From Ectobius pallidus (taxonomy: Eukaryota > Arthropoda > Insecta > Blattodea > Ectobiidae): DNA of 64,000 nucleotides. The translations under genes were made by a program, and so were the position numbers. Within the stretch, counting starts at the first letter, position 1; each line of letters opens with the position of its first letter. Below, one piece after another: positions 23,298 to 35,131 of the stretch. The DNA lies in the NCBI GenBank assembly GCA_964059195.1, contig CAXKWD010000005.1, forward strand, positions 154,657,265 through 154,721,264, written 5' to 3'. The notes below the pieces were generated by a model. That model did not search any database. It was not told the DNA's origin and saw nothing but the letters and a program-made list of their open reading frames with translations.

Positions 23298-23974
23298 CGA
23301 GGGGTATTCCGAAAGTAAGTTTCGTCAATGTATGGCAGGAGCGGCGTGTTCACCAGGGGAACCAAACAAACGCCAGACGAATCCTCACCCGTGGCTGGTT
23401 CCACGACGGAAGTGGCGTCAGCGGAGGAGGCATGACGCAGGCGCACTGCGCCGTAGAAGAGCGAGTCGCAGCAGACTGGCGTGCCCGCGGGTATTAGTGT
23501 ACCGCTCACGATGGCACGAGAGATTTGGCGCCACTGCCATGTACCGCTATCTCCCCTCTTTCAAACGAGCCATTGCTGCAGCCGCTGAACCTTTTATTGT
23601 CCGAGATAGAGCTGTTTGAAATTGATCTCCCGATTTCCGTCCCCGCAAAGTGCGGCCTCCACGAACCCATCTCGCACAAACCTTATGGAACATCAATTTG
23701 TCACTCAAAATGGTCTGTATGGAACCTTTAGTAATGTCAGGAAGCTGAGGTAGAGCAGGCTGTGCGCCAATTCCTTGCATCGCAAGGCACCGAGTTTTAC
23801 CACAGTGGGTTCTTCAAACTGATCGCACGCTACAACAAATGTCTCAATGTCGCTGGCGACTATGTCAAAAAATAGTGCACGGTGTATGGTTCATGCTGCC
23901 ATGCTGTATTGCTTTTGGCTCAATAAAGTGTCCGTGTGACAAACTGACGAAACTTACTTTCGGAATACCCCTCG
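23298..23974 (+). mobile_element. Internally deleted mariner-type element with perfect ends
   Basis: The first 30 bases (starting CGAGGGGTATTCCGAAAGTA) are the exact complement of the last 30 (ending CTTTCGGAATACCCCTCG). TA dinucleotides flank both sides (23296-23297, 23975-23976), as expected for Tc1/mariner. Only the transposase C-terminus remains (23741-23875). The central part is GC-rich and unlike the surrounding DNA. Perfect ends suggest recent mobilisation. Confidence 0.85.
23741..23875 (+). pseudogene. Mariner transposase C-terminal fragment
   Basis: 44 codons to a TAG stop: EAEVEQAVRQFLASQG, TEFYHSGFFKLIARYNKC and LNVAGDYVKK. The pattern F-L-x-x-Q-G-x-E-F-Y and the C-terminal R-x-x-K-C-hh-h-x-G-D-Y-V are typical of mariner transposase ends (compare NKCFDSNGDYAEK in the copy at 14894). 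The DNA-binding and catalytic parts are absent, so no active enzyme is encoded. Confidence 0.75.
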
Positions 23975-23976
23975 TA

Positions 23977-25480
23977 TCCTAATCCTTCTGATAATCGATG
24001 GCGTAGAAGACAATGAATCATGGCAGTCAAAATTAGAGAGAGAAAGGTTATCTCCACCTCGTTTATTTCACAACAAATCCCACACATATTGATTTATTAT
24101 ACGCACAGAAAAGATTACTTTTGTTACCAACTCGTACACAGTTTCCTACAAAACTGATGAACTAAAGAAGATCTCAGAAACACGCTTCAAATAACAGACT
24201 AATGAGCCAAGGTTGGATGTTTTCTGTTCTTTTTTTATCAGAGAATTGAGGTTAATATGGTGGGTAATATAATGTTAAGAAAGCGTAATCTCTCTACTCC
24301 ATTAGGTCTGTAACGTTACTTAAAATGTACACTGCTTCACAATCTTCATAGTGGAACTCCTCTTTTTATAATGGCCCTAATCACTTACGTTGTCACTCTT
24401 CAATAAATTCATCAATGTACCTACGTGCCTTTTGGCTATTCATTATTACACTTAACGCTGAGCCGACTAAGGATCCACGAAGCTGTCATGCTAATGTAAT
24501 TTGCTTAATTAATTTAATCACAGTGTTTATTTTAGGAAACTGTTAGGCAAATATAAAGCTAAATTTGTTCTTTTTTACTGAGCTGTTGCAAGAGTTAGAA
24601 TGAGTTATGGAAAATTGGCTGGACGCCCGGAATAAAGAAATAGGTGTTCTTCCTAGTTCGTTTTACCTTAAATTCAGATAGAATTATTCTTAAATTTAGA
24701 TAAAACTCTTATTTAAGTCATACTTAGTTAAAAAAAGACTCAAAGGTATTAGGGTTTTTGCTCATTTTGACAAATACTAATATTTTTACCGTGCAGTCTA
24801 TCAGTAACTATGCATTACTCGGTATAGTATCATAGCGTATAGGCTACTGTACAATGAGCATAGAGGAGTGAATAAACCTTATACATGACAAAGTTTTTCT
24901 CTCGTGAAATATAATAATAGATTATTGTATTAATATTATTATTAATTATGATGTACACAACTCCAATATCATATGTCCTTCTTCATGTCCTTTTTGTATT
25001 CGTACATAAGTTGGTAAATGTAATTTAAATAAAATAAAAATAAATAAATAATAAATAAATAAAATGTGGAACAGCCATCATCTATACCAGTATCATATTG
25101 TCATCTCCTCTCATAATTATTCTAAGAGTTTAAATCTTCTTCAGCTTGAATTTCTAACGAATGCGGAATAATTTTGTTAGAGAATTAATAATAAACTAAA
25201 TGACGGTAAAGCGTATTTCATTTCGCAGTCACCTCTTAAACTCAGTGTTTTGAGAAAATAGTTTAGGTAAGAATGAAACAATGCTGTTCTCCCACGGAGG
25301 AGCATGTAACTTACGTAACGCAAGGCTTGTCTGGTTACCCTCAAGGCATTGACTTTGAATTCACAAATACGCAGTCTCAGTGTAAACATGATCTTGGTAT
25401 CCAGGCAGCATGAAATATGCTTGTATGTACTTGCTAAATTCTTCAGCGTGTTCCTCCACGCATTTCACGTTACGAGACTA
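23977..25480. other. Intergenic stretch, AT-rich
   Basis: Nothing recognised except (AAAT)n-like simple sequence at about 25028-25065. No exon signature found. Confidence 0.4.
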
Positions 25481-26161
25481 AGATTAGATTTTATTTATTT
25501 ATTTTTATTTATTTATTTATTTTATTTTAAATTACATTTACAAACTTATGTAAAAATACAAATACAAATACAAAAATACACAAATAAACAAAACAAAAAT
25601 TTACAAATTTCAAAATTAAAGTACAATACTTTTTAAGAAAAGAAAAAGAAAGAAAAGAACGAAATATGTATGTAGAAATACACCCGAATGAGCAAAATGC
25701 TCGTGCTCGTGCTCGGATGAGCCTCTATTTTTTAAATTTAGTTTATTTTAATTTATTTTAAAACTACATAAATACATACATAATATATAAATACCTGGAA
25801 CCCTGAAAGAGCAGAAGCTCAAGCTCGGGGGCAGTTTCATGCTTATATTTACGTTTTATATTATTTAAATATAAACTTAACTTAAAATTACCTTAAAACT
25901 AAATAGGCAAAATCTTGTGAAAAAACAAAAGCTGAGAGTAAAGGCATGACTCAAATGATATGAAAATAATTCTAATAATGAAAAATAAGTTATCGTGCAA
26001 GTAGTAGGTACCAAAATATAAAGCCTATTTTAAAGGGATGAAATTCTAAGCTATATGAGTTTTTTTTCATTTTAGATTTAAAGACTCCCTAACTATATTT
26101 GGCTAAAACTGTATGTAATGTGATTTTAGAAAAAATTCCCTTTAGGCAGGCCTACAGGCTG
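25481..26161. repeat. A/T simple sequence with GAGC-rich patches
   Basis: (TTTA)n at about 25490-25530, A-rich arrays to 25680, then AATGCTCGTGCTCGTGCTCG at about 25697 and AGAGCAGAAGCTCAAGCTCG at about 25809. Possibly the tail of an old element. Not classified. Confidence 0.35.
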
Positions 26162-26733
26162 AGGTAGATTTCGAAGTGATAAATCTCGCCTTACATGAGA
26201 GCTATCGAAAAACCAGTTATTGATTTGTAGATTACTCATCAAGAGCTTTTCAACGATACACCATAAGACGTGGTTTCAAAAATTTCGAATTTCCATCTCC
26301 CCCCACCAACCACCCCCACTCGTACCCCCAAAACCCCGAATCTTTGGTGTCACTATGAACTCCATAGGGAGTATTCTAATTTATTCAAACAAAGTTTCCC
26401 TCTATACTTCATAGGAGTCGAGATATAATTTTTTTTAAATTTCAACCCCTTCCCCCGACCCTCCCCTTGGGCCAATTTTGCTCATTAACGAACTTGTCCG
26501 AACTATTGGGCCTAGAAATAACATAGTAAAATTTGGTTCAAATATCTTAAAAATTACGGCCGCTAGCGTGTAAAGATATATATATATATATATATATCTC
26601 ACAAAAAAAAAAAATTCAACGGGCGGTGGTTTCGTACTTAGGGAGGCATGAAATGTAAAGATATGACAGAATTTTTCGAAAGTCATGACATGATATTGAT
26701 TGCAATAGGTAGATTTTTCTTCGAAATCTACCT
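26162..26733. mobile_element. Candidate foldback element with 15-bp perfect ends
   Basis: AGGTAGATTTCGAAG at 26162-26176 is the exact complement of 26719-26733. The right end by itself folds into a 10-bp hairpin (26707-26733). No clear target duplication was found. The interior has C-rich runs and a (TA)n microsatellite at 26574-26597. Confidence 0.4.
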
Positions 26734-26822
26734 AATTACAGACGATGACTAGAGCTATGTGATAGACCAACAGAAGTGAAACATTTGGATTCTACTAGTT
26801 TTATTTCGTCTAGTGCTTTGTT

Positions 26823-26941
26823 CATATGCAAAATAACGGTCCGATTAGGATAACAATTGTGCGATTTATGTTTAATTTGTGTTTGCAGCGAGAATGGAGG
26901 TCAGGATAAAAATATTACATGTCATAAACATCCAAACCCTA
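26823..26941. mobile_element. hAT MITE right-end fragment
   Basis: ATAACGGTCCGATTAGGATA, GGCGAGAATGGAGGTCAGGA-like sequence and CATCCAAACCCTA match the right 120 bp of the element at 53148-53759. The octamer after the end is CTCATAAC, the same target as the element at 5204. Its left end is missing. Confidence 0.65.
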
Positions 26942-28443
26942 CTCATAACTAAATAAATTCAAGTGAAATAAAGGGCTCAACGGATTTCCTCTCGAGTTAA
27001 GATTTAAACATTATCTATGACTTTGACATGAGAAATGTCTCCATTACTGGTACACCTTGCTGGAAATTTTTACGAAGTAAGACACACAGACATGGAAAAG
27101 GCGTGAATTGAAGGCAAGATGGCAGCAATTATTGAATTCCCAACATTGTTCTCGCACTTAGCCTTCACAGTAATAAATTCTCATGCTTAACAGAAAGTAA
27201 TTTTCTGTGTGAAAGCTATTTAATGTGATTTAATCTGTTTGATGCTATCTTCTTAATTTTAATGGCAAGATATGGCACATCATTACAGCAGAACTAAGAA
27301 TACAGAATAGCATTTTAATAATTGCAACTATACTATCGCCTACTGTTAATGGAGATGGCCTGGAAATTTTTTAAATGGATATGAGTAAGGTACACCCCCC
27401 CCCCCCAAGTCGGAAGACTGATATAGCCAGTTTATTAGGCATAGAGAACAGTTTCGAGCTTTTACACTTTTATTAAAATCGTTAAAGCTTTTTTTTTTTA
27501 AATTAATATTTTTTAAAAACTATCCTGTAAAGTCCCGCAAATATTTTAGTTATAAAAAGCTAATTCTGGGCAGTTCGATAAAATTTAAAAAAGAAAAGTC
27601 ATTAATTCAAAACAAAAATTGTTGAATCGTTTCTTGTCCACAGGCACACAAACAGACGTCATTCCAAAAACACTTTTTTTTCGGTTTCTAGGCATCGTGA
27701 ATCATGTTTTCGCGGTGTTTTCTCCATTTCGATTTGTCACTACCACAATACTTTCTCTACACTACGTAGGCTTTATGCCAGAGAGTAAAGATTGTCTCAT
27801 CGCAGTATTTCTCACAAGCCATTCTTCATGCTTAAGAATACAAAAGTAACCTTTACTTATGAAATAATTTGCACGACTTGAAGAGTACCAGGAAACTAGT
27901 GCCCTCGATTCATGTGATGGGACATGATCATCATGGAGTGTAGGGAAACCATATCTTGCACAAAGCGTCCTCGCTCATGAAGGTTACTGTTCATACCCCT
28001 GCAGCTTCCGGTGATGCTTTCCGTGTGTTCCGGTTACTGAGTGGAACCTAACAATAGGTTGCATAATAATCTAAATGATTCTCATGTTAGAGGCACTGTA
28101 GCAAATCCAAGGTTAGCCAGCTGACTTCGTAATTAAAGAAAAGTTCAACAGCGAAATAATGGCTTTACTTAAACCTTCTTGCCATATTAACAAAAATGTT
28201 TTCAAAACTGGTTGAATTGTTTGTCTGTAACGAGTATTGCGATGAACAATGATTGAAGACTTACTCCCTTTCTCGTATTCTGTCCGGCTGCTGTCGATTT
28301 TTTCTTCCCCTCCCCCCGTTTTCTATCTTTACCATTTTATTTCAATCTTATGCGTTTTTTCAGTTCTTCTCATTTTACAGCCATCCTCATTTTTACTTTT
28401 TCCACCTATACGATAGGTACTAAAGTGGATTTCACCTTAAGAC
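26942..28443. other. Intergenic stretch, nothing recognised
   Basis: No exon, RNA or element ends recognised. A poly-C run lies at about 27396-27407. Confidence 0.4.
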
Positions 28444-28530
28444 GACAGCAATGAACCTCCGGGAACCATAAAATAGATAATATTAGTTTACGTAGGAATT
28501 GTCTATTGCCATTGAGTAAGTATATATATA
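28444..28530 (+). mobile_element. LINE 3' tail, second copy
   Basis: ACAGCAATGAACCTCCGGGA, CCATAAAATAGATAATATTA and ATTGCCATTGAGTAAGTA match the 3' end of the LINE at 13445-13520, stopping in a degraded TAAG/TA tail. Confidence 0.65.
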
Positions 28531-29323
28531 ATAGAAAACTGTAGACTTTCCACCAATGTGTCATTAGAATTTTTTTCCTTCAATAATTAAAAGCACGACC
28601 AATTCGCTTCGAAATCCTGCAGGGTCATTTCACCTCCAGCCTGTATAAGACATGTTAGTTAATATCCGTCGAAATCATTTCTCCTATGGAAAATGTCGCC
28701 TATAAAACTATTCAAATAGAGAGAGACAGTCGAAAACCTTGATGATCTACATATGCTATGATTATCTACATAACTTTTCCAAGGAACTAGAGCATAATAA
28801 ATAATAATAATACAGTCACAGCAACAGATCCATGTAAATTCTACTTCCAACACTTAAACATAATACTTGATGCCATTAACTCTTTGATTTGATTGATTTG
28901 AAAACAATTATATTTCAAAACATAGCTAATACATGAATACTATTATTCTCACAGTAGGCCACAACCTATCACCTATTACACGTGCATCACTAATATTAAT
29001 GCCTAATTCTTACTGCTATTTTTCGCAAATATTATCTAAATTGTAATTATAAGCTAGCCATCGTTTGCACCAAGTCAGGCTTTAAGACCTGATTGGTGGC
29101 TAGCGACCTCTTATTCTGTATCGGAATGTGAAGTTTGATATTTATATTGCCCATACTTAAGATACAGTGAGTTATGTGATATTAACACAGAATTATTCCT
29201 ATATTTGTTCAGGCTCAATTCCCTATCGGGATGCTGCGCTTTGGAATTTACTTTCTTGATTAAACACATAACCACATATCCAAAACGGAGGCCCTTATGT
29301 CTTGTTACGAAATAATACACCAT
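28531..29323. other. Intergenic stretch with a repeat B scrap
   Basis: CTCTTATTCTGTATCGGAAT at about 29108 echoes family B (compare 8577). Otherwise nothing recognised. Confidence 0.4.
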
Positions 29324-29812
29324 GGCCCTATTTAATTAAAGTTACAATTTTACAGGTGACAGGTGACATATAATTGTCTTACAGGTTTACATTTTGACAA
29401 CTGTGTTTCGTGAATGCTGACAACTTTACAAAAAAGTAATAACAATTTTGTATATTTGTATCACAATTTTACAATTTTTTTTTCACAAAACTTGGGTGTT
29501 TACAGGTAAAAATCTGACAAATTTGTCAAATCTTAGAATACATAACTTTTATAAAACGTGATTTTTTGTTGACAAATTTGCACATTTATAGAAAATGTAG
29601 AATTGTCAGAAAGTGACAGGCAATCTTGCATACAGGTATGTAGGCCTAATAAGTAGGTTATGTAAATGTATTTATAACTTGGCAAATTGTGTTTGTGAAT
29701 ATTAGATCTCTGTAATCTAAACTAACTTGTTCATAACGAATACTAGTAGTACGTTTTGCAATCTTAATCTACCGATATTGATATTAGCAGTGATATTATC
29801 ACAGTTACTGTA

Positions 29813-30064
29813 CAGGTAGGGGAAAAAAAGCGGACCGACTAAAATATATAAGTTACCGATATGAGCCACTGTGTATGCCTAGCGGCATTCACAGGATACC
29901 AGGGAATATATTGAAATTTGTCCTAGTGTCGACTATTGACTTATTTCACGTAATTTGCATTGCTTGTGAAAAGAAACGTTTCCGTTACATCTCTTACATT
30001 TATTTACGTACCACAAGGCTCTGATATCAGCTACAAGAGTCGGTCCGCTTTTTTTCCCTACCTG
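29813..30064. mobile_element. pogo/Tigger-like MITE
   Basis: Ends CAGGTAGGGGAAAAAAAGCG and (complement of right) CAGGTAGGGAAAAAAAGCGG, continuing to GACCGACT, differ only by one extra G. TA flanks both sides (29811-29812, 30065-30066). CAG termini with TA duplications fit the pogo branch of Tc1/mariner. 252 bp, no coding. Confidence 0.8.
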
Positions 30065-30360
30065 TAAATTCTGTTGAATTTGTTACGTAGGTAAGTAGAA
30101 TGTGTAAAAAGGCACCAAATTTATTTTCTATTATTTTCGATAGTATTAATGGATTACTTATGTATTACATTCTCAGTGTTGAGATCGATATCACACTCGT
30201 ATATATGAGAGCCATCTACAGTGCAATAAAGTAAACTTTAGGTTTGACATAAATTTGTCGCGTTTATGAAAAGTATTATTTTTAGTCTGACACTTTACAT
30301 TAAGTTGCCTGTAATGGAAGGAGAATTTGTAATATATAAGAAATATACAAATGTTATGAC

Positions 30361-30919
30361 CAGGGCCCGGATTCTAATGACATGTCATCTTTTTATTGAT
30401 GCTGCTCAGACATTGCCAACTTGTAGATAAATCCTAATCATGGCCTCTAGATTATAGGAACGCATTTTTTTTTAGGGCATTTATTTCAATTTTACGTCAT
30501 TGTTTTGTCATTTTCGTGTCATTTCCTTCCTAATTCAGTCATTTTCATGCATTTACATTGAGTATATTAACTTTCTTGTCGTCTTTTATTCTCTTAGGGT
30601 AATAATTAAATAGATTACTAGGTTAGTATAACGCAATATTTTTTGTAGGATCTAATTTAAAAACTACTTTCTTATTTTTCTCCTCAAATGCTCCAATAAA
30701 GAACAAAGAACGAAGTTTTAGACCTTCAACATCCTTTCTGCATTTACAGTTTTTACAATTATGTACAAATTAGCCTATAACTTTATGTACAATAACTTTT
30801 TATAAATAAATATCAGTTTTTAGGTCATTCTTTTGAATTATTAAGTCATTTTCTTTAAAATTTATGGTCATTTTGTAGGCTATACCAAACAATTTTAGGT
30901 CATCAGAATCCGGGCCCTG
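30361..30919 (+). mobile_element. hAT MITE with perfect 8-bp target duplication
   Basis: Ends CAGGGCCCGGATTCTAATGA and (complement of right) CAGGGCCCGGATTCTGATGA. The exact octamer GTTATGAC flanks at 30353-30360 and 30920-30927. Interior TTTTTAGGTCATTC-like motifs recur. It is the same subfamily as the nested copy at 58459-59121 (opposite orientation). Confidence 0.9.
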
Positions 30920-31000
30920 GTTATGACATCTTGATAAATTTGTCAGACTTGACATAATTGCCGTATTTGTAACACCTGTAAAGTTTTATGAAATAGGGCC

Positions 31001-31499
31001 CTCGTAGAGATGAACGCCTGCAGAATAGTCTTATATGGATCCGCCTAACAGGTGTGTCAGAATGGTTGCTGTGGAGTGCCGGCGACCTTCATTAATGTAA
31101 AACAATATTGCGTAATGTGTTGCATTATGCGAATGAATTGTTTCCATGTATCTCGAGCTTAATATTCACAGACGGGTAGATTAACAGAATGACAGGCAAA
31201 CACATACAAGAACATGTCTCTGATGATTTGTTTTTACATTCGGGGAAGCTCAAAACTTGTATAACTGCTCAAATGTGACATCGAAATTGAGCAATGGACT
31301 TCCTTTACCTGTAGAGGAAGGTGGGGTAATTGGAATAATTTCAGACCTAATAATAGTTTTCTTGGAATGCACACAATTTCTTGCAAGTACAAGGTGACAA
31401 AAAACGGGAGCTTTTTAACTTCCAATAATAAAACTAAGAGTGATGGGAGAAAACATTTTATTCATAGTAATTGAAACCTCAAAACTTGCCATTTAAAAC
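31001..31499. other. Intergenic stretch, nothing recognised
   Basis: No element ends found before the transposase remnant. Confidence 0.4.
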
Positions 31500-31985
31500 T
31501 TAAGTAACGTTAATGGAATTTATCATTTTAAAAAACATTATGTCCTTTAAATGGCGTCCTCCTGTACGAATGCATTCTTGAAACCTGCTGTTGAGATTCC
31601 TCATTGACCGCTGCAACATCGCAGTTGGGATACTGTGAATTTCATCATGAATTCTCTGTTTTAACTCATCCAGAGTTCTTGGTTGAGTCGTGTACACTTG
31701 ACTCTTGAGATAGCCCCACAAGAAAAAATCACAAACAGACAAATCTGGCGATCTAGGAGGCCAGGGAACGTTACCGAATCTTGAGATCACGCGGTTACCG
31801 AACAATTCTCGCACAGCTTCCATTGATTGCCGTGCAGTGTGTGATGTCGCTCCATCCTGTTGAAACAGGGTTCTTAAATGGGTGGAAAATTGTTCAATTC
31901 AGGTGTAACGAAAGATTGTAACATCTCCACGTAACGATCGGCATTGACAGGTACTATGACCCCCTGTTCACGACTCGACCAAGAG
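31500..31985 (-). pseudogene. Tc1/mariner-type transposase C-terminal half, degraded
   Basis: Minus-strand segments in order: VNADRYVEMLQSFVTPELNN, a frame change, then LRTLFQQDGATSHTARQSME, AVRELFGNRVISRFGNVP, WPPRSPDLSVCDFFLWGYLK and a terminal GGRHLKDIMFF. QQD holds the second catalytic Asp. The next acidic residue of the SPDLxxxD motif lies 41 residues further on, a spacing of DD41D type rather than the mariner DD34D. The first catalytic Asp and N-terminal helix-turn-helix are not found. The frameshift makes it inactive. The element at 60399-60973 appears related (N- and C-terminal pieces of a similar protein). Confidence 0.75.
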
Positions 31986-32068
31986 GTTTTGCAACATAAT
32001 TATCTTCTACAATTAAGATATGTGTCTACAGTCGTTCAGGTGAGCTTCAGTAATCTGACTGTTTCAGA

Positions 32069-32205
32069 GAGTGGCTTAGCCAGAAAATAATTTCGGGGAG
32101 GGTCGAAAGTGCCGGAAGTATGGGGGGTACGAAACACCCCACTGTTCCACTGTGGGGTAATAATAGGCCTACATTTACAAATTCACTCCATTCTCTACGC
32201 CACTG
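32069..32205. mobile_element. Small hAT MITE
   Basis: 137 bp between exact octamers GTTTCAGA (32061-32068 and 32206-32213). Ends GAGTGGCTTAGCCAG and (complement of right) CAGTGGCGTAGAGAATGG resemble the CAGTGGCGTAG ends of many hAT elements. Confidence 0.75.
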
Positions 32206-32438
32206 GTTTCAGACAGAGTTCCCACACCCCACACTCTTCACACTGTCTAATAATTTTCAACATGGCGTTGTGCGCTTTGTCTCAGAATTGCCAACATCTT
32301 AGCTTTATCCATATCTCCAAATTACTGTGCTTTACTAGGTGGTAAGAAAGTAATAACAAATCTATCTATCTGAAAGAATTTAGTACTGCGTTGTCCTCCA
32401 TCTTTATACACGCAAAATCCGTATGCTCAGATGTTTTC

Positions 32439-32766
32439 TAAACTAAACTAAACTAAACTAAACTCCGTGGCGCTACCATCCCTGAAGGGACAAGGCCTAA
32501 CACCCGATCGCTGCATCATCTACCATAGGCAAATGGCAGGATTGAGGGCATGTGGTCAGCATTAACGGCCGTTAATGGTGGTTTCCAAGACCGGAGCCAC
32601 TACTTCTCTTTCAAATAGCTCTTCAATTTGAATCACGAGGCTCAGTACACCCCGTTCCAGACCTCCCTACCTCAGAAAAATCCGAGGAGGTACCATAGGC
32701 CAGGGATCGAACCCGGGCCGACGGATATGTAGTCAGCGACGCTAACCACAAGATTACGCCAGTGGT
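32439..32766 (-). mobile_element. tRNA-derived SINE with perfect 13-bp duplication
   Basis: Target duplication CTCAGATGTTTTC at 32426-32438 and 32767-32779 is exact. On the minus strand a tRNA-like head (CTTGTGGTTAGCGTCGCTGA, then B box GGTTCGATCCC) leads into a body and a TTTAG pentamer tail next to the left duplication. About 328 bp. The same family occurs at 62748-63061 and 56696-56825. Confidence 0.9.
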
Positions 32767-32779
32767 CTCAGATGTTTTC

Positions 32780-33526
32780 ACTTATTTAAAATTGAAACTC
32801 CTTAATTGATATTCAGTTTATTTTCATTAATATGATCCTTGTAAATCTGACCTCTAGGAATTATTATTGCGGTAGAGAAAGAAAGCGAAAGTCTTCACCA
32901 AAAATTCTAATTAGTCTTTTTTTCTTATCTGTCGGTGCAGCTCTATAAATTAAGCAAGGGCCCTCTGTTGCGTGGGCCGCTACTCTTTTCTCTTGCCTAT
33001 GTTTGGTTATGACGGCCAAGCATACGCAGTTCAACATAAGGAAGTTCAGCAACGAACTAAGACAATAGGAATCTCTACTGGACGGTGTAATTCATACAGG
33101 AAGAAAGAGATTACATTTAAACAGGTCCTGCCCGTTTCCTATGTCAGCCCACTTCAAAATCAATCCAGTAATTAGAAGATTTCCTAATACAACTGATGAG
33201 ACCTTGGTACTTAGGTTTGTTTAGCCTTGCTTCTGTTGATGGAATTCAGGTGTAGGTTTCTTCTGCTATGCCTTGAATATATAATTACGCTCACAGTATC
33301 GGTGTTAGTGTCGTAGGACGATAAAGAATGCTTTATGAAGTGCGTTGGCTTTTAATACGTAAATATTAAAAGCCAGCGAGTATCTGATTATAATAATGAA
33401 ACTGGAAATAAGTAGTAAACAAGTTTGTAACAAAATTAACGAGTTCAGTTTGCTTTCGCTTATTTTTTCTAAGAGGTGCATGTACCTTTAACCTATATAA
33501 TATAGTATAAACTTAGTCCCGATAAA
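32780..33526. other. Intergenic stretch, nothing recognised
   Basis: A minus-strand open frame (32864-33052) contains IRIFGEDFRFLSLPQ but has no family I can name. Confidence 0.35.
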
Positions 33527-33985
33527 GAAAGTATAGTATATTGCGATACAAGTGCCGTAAGCGATCGAGGAAAGAGTTTGAAAAAACGAGGCGCTCGCGC
33601 CGAGATTTTTAAATTTTCCGAGATCCGTTACGCGCTTACGGCACGAGTATTGCATGCTATTTTTTGAACGATGATTATTTATATCAATTTAATTATATTA
33701 ATTGAGATATTACCTGAAAATATTATGTATATACATTATTGAAGATAGATGTTTATTTCAGAAAGTGATTCGCATGTGTTTCTTGTTGTGGGAACCGAAT
33801 ATTTGTCCTGGGGGCCTTGTCCATAAAGGCTTGTATTATGATGTGCCGTAAGTAAATTCTTACCGCACGGAAACTCTTACCGCACATAGCAACAAGATTG
33901 CGTGCGGGAATGTCAACTTATGATCCACGGCAACAGTATTCGTAAGTACCACTAATTAGTTAAGTCGTGCAAAAAAATAATTATG
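33527..33985 (+). repeat. Hairpin-bearing repeat family H, copy 1
   Basis: Begins with an imperfect palindrome of about 130 bp whose arms carry GATACAAGTGCCGTAAG and CTTACGGCACGAGTATTGC. A body follows (GCACGATGATTATTTATATC, AGTGATTCGCATGTGTTT, GGGCCTTGTCCATAAAGGC) that ends near GTCGTGCAAAAAAATAA. GTGCCGTAAG is repeated again inside. Copies: 34707-35131 (+) and 37085-37577 (-). No coding. Classification unknown. Confidence 0.75.
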
Positions 33986-34153
33986 TTATACCTCATCTTC
34001 TGTTATTTTGTCTAGGCCTTTCAGTTATATGGAACCATCATCAGGACATATGTAATTTACAAATATTTGTGTTTATGTTTTACGAAGTTTTATAAATGTT
34101 GCAAGTTTATCTATAAACTTACATTTCAATTGTTATATTACGATATTTTATTA

Positions 34154-34345
34154 AGTGCCAGAATGGTACTTTCTGAGATTGTGCCCTTGTGTCTGTAAGC
34201 GCGATAACTCAAATATGCTTTGTCGGATTTTCATGAAACTTGGTATACCAATTTATAACATACATGGGAATAAGTCTATTGATTTTGGACCAAACGGGCT
34301 GACAGGTACCGTATTAATGCCCAATTTAGTGCCTATTTTATAGTA
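34154..34345 (+). repeat. Dispersed repeat family D, copy 3
   Basis: AGTGCCAGAATGGTACTTTC, TCGGATTTTCATGAAACTTG and GACAGGTACCGTATTAATGC align with the other copies. Its 62-codon frame parallels that of copy 2. Confidence 0.75.
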
Positions 34346-34706
34346 ATGTATTAGAATTAATTGAAGGTGGCTTTGCTCCGTTGTCATAGAAAACTGGGTA
34401 AGAAGAGCATCGTTTGACGTGATTGAAGTTAGTAAAAGTGGAAATATGGAGAATCCAAATGAAAGAGCGACGAACACTTCTGATGAAAATTCATCAAAAC
34501 GTACGAGAGAAGAACCACGTTGTAGTAAATATATTGTACTGTAAGATGAAAATGAGAAGCTGCGTGTGGCAAAACAATCAAGGAGGCAATAAAATAGAGT
34601 GAATGAGCTTGTGGTTGCTTTTTAGATATGCCTTCGGATGAAACAATTACCTTGGGCAAACGAACGTGAATTAGCATATAATATATATATTATCGAGGGG
34701 AATATA
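34346..34706. other. Intergenic stretch between repeats
   Basis: Nothing recognised; a (TA)n run at about 34676-34692. Confidence 0.4.
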
Positions 34707-35131
34707 GTATATTGCGATACAAGTGCCGTAAGGCACGTTTACGGGTTTTTAAGTTTTCGAGACCCGTAAATGCCTTTACGGCCCGTGTGTTGCATGCTAT
34801 TTTTTGCACGATGATTATTTATATCAATTTAATTATATTAATTGTGATATTACCTGAAAATATTATGTAAATACATTCTTGAAAATAGATGTTTATTTCA
34901 GAAAGTGATTCGCATGTGTTTGTTGTTATGGGAACCGAATATTTGTCCTGGGGGCCGTGTCCATAAAGGCTTGTATTATGAAGTGTATCGTAATGAATTA
35001 TGACGTGGCGCTTGGACCGTAAGTAATTTAACCTCATCGCAACGCCCTTAGCAACACGATTGTGTGGGAATGTCAACTTACGATCCATGTAAACAACTTT
35101 CGTAAGTAACACTTACTAGCTAAGGAGCGCA
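34707..35131 (+). repeat. Hairpin-bearing repeat family H, copy 2
   Basis: The terminal palindrome is shorter here (arms GATACAAGTGCCGTAAGGC and GCCTTTACGGCCCGTG). The body matches copy 1 closely through GTAAGTAACACTTACTAGC and GCGCAAAAAAATCG. Confidence 0.75.

Larger units (their letters stand above)
29324..31000. mobile_element. Long non-autonomous DNA element with two insertions inside
   Basis: Left GGCCCTATTTAATTAAAGTT and right (complement) GGCCCTATTTCATAAAACTT are inverted ends, both followed by a CAGGTG motif. Internal TGACAAATTTGTCA-like motifs recur near both ends (29515, 29570, 30250, 30950). A pogo-like MITE (29813-30064) and a hAT MITE (30361-30919) are inserted within. I could not define a target duplication. 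A matching single end GAAATAGGGCCCTG occurs at 46920-46934. Confidence 0.6.

Noticed and set aside
23149..23619. 156-codon open frame
   Set aside because: It runs across the boundary of the mariner insertion at 23298, so it is a chance fusion of flank and element.
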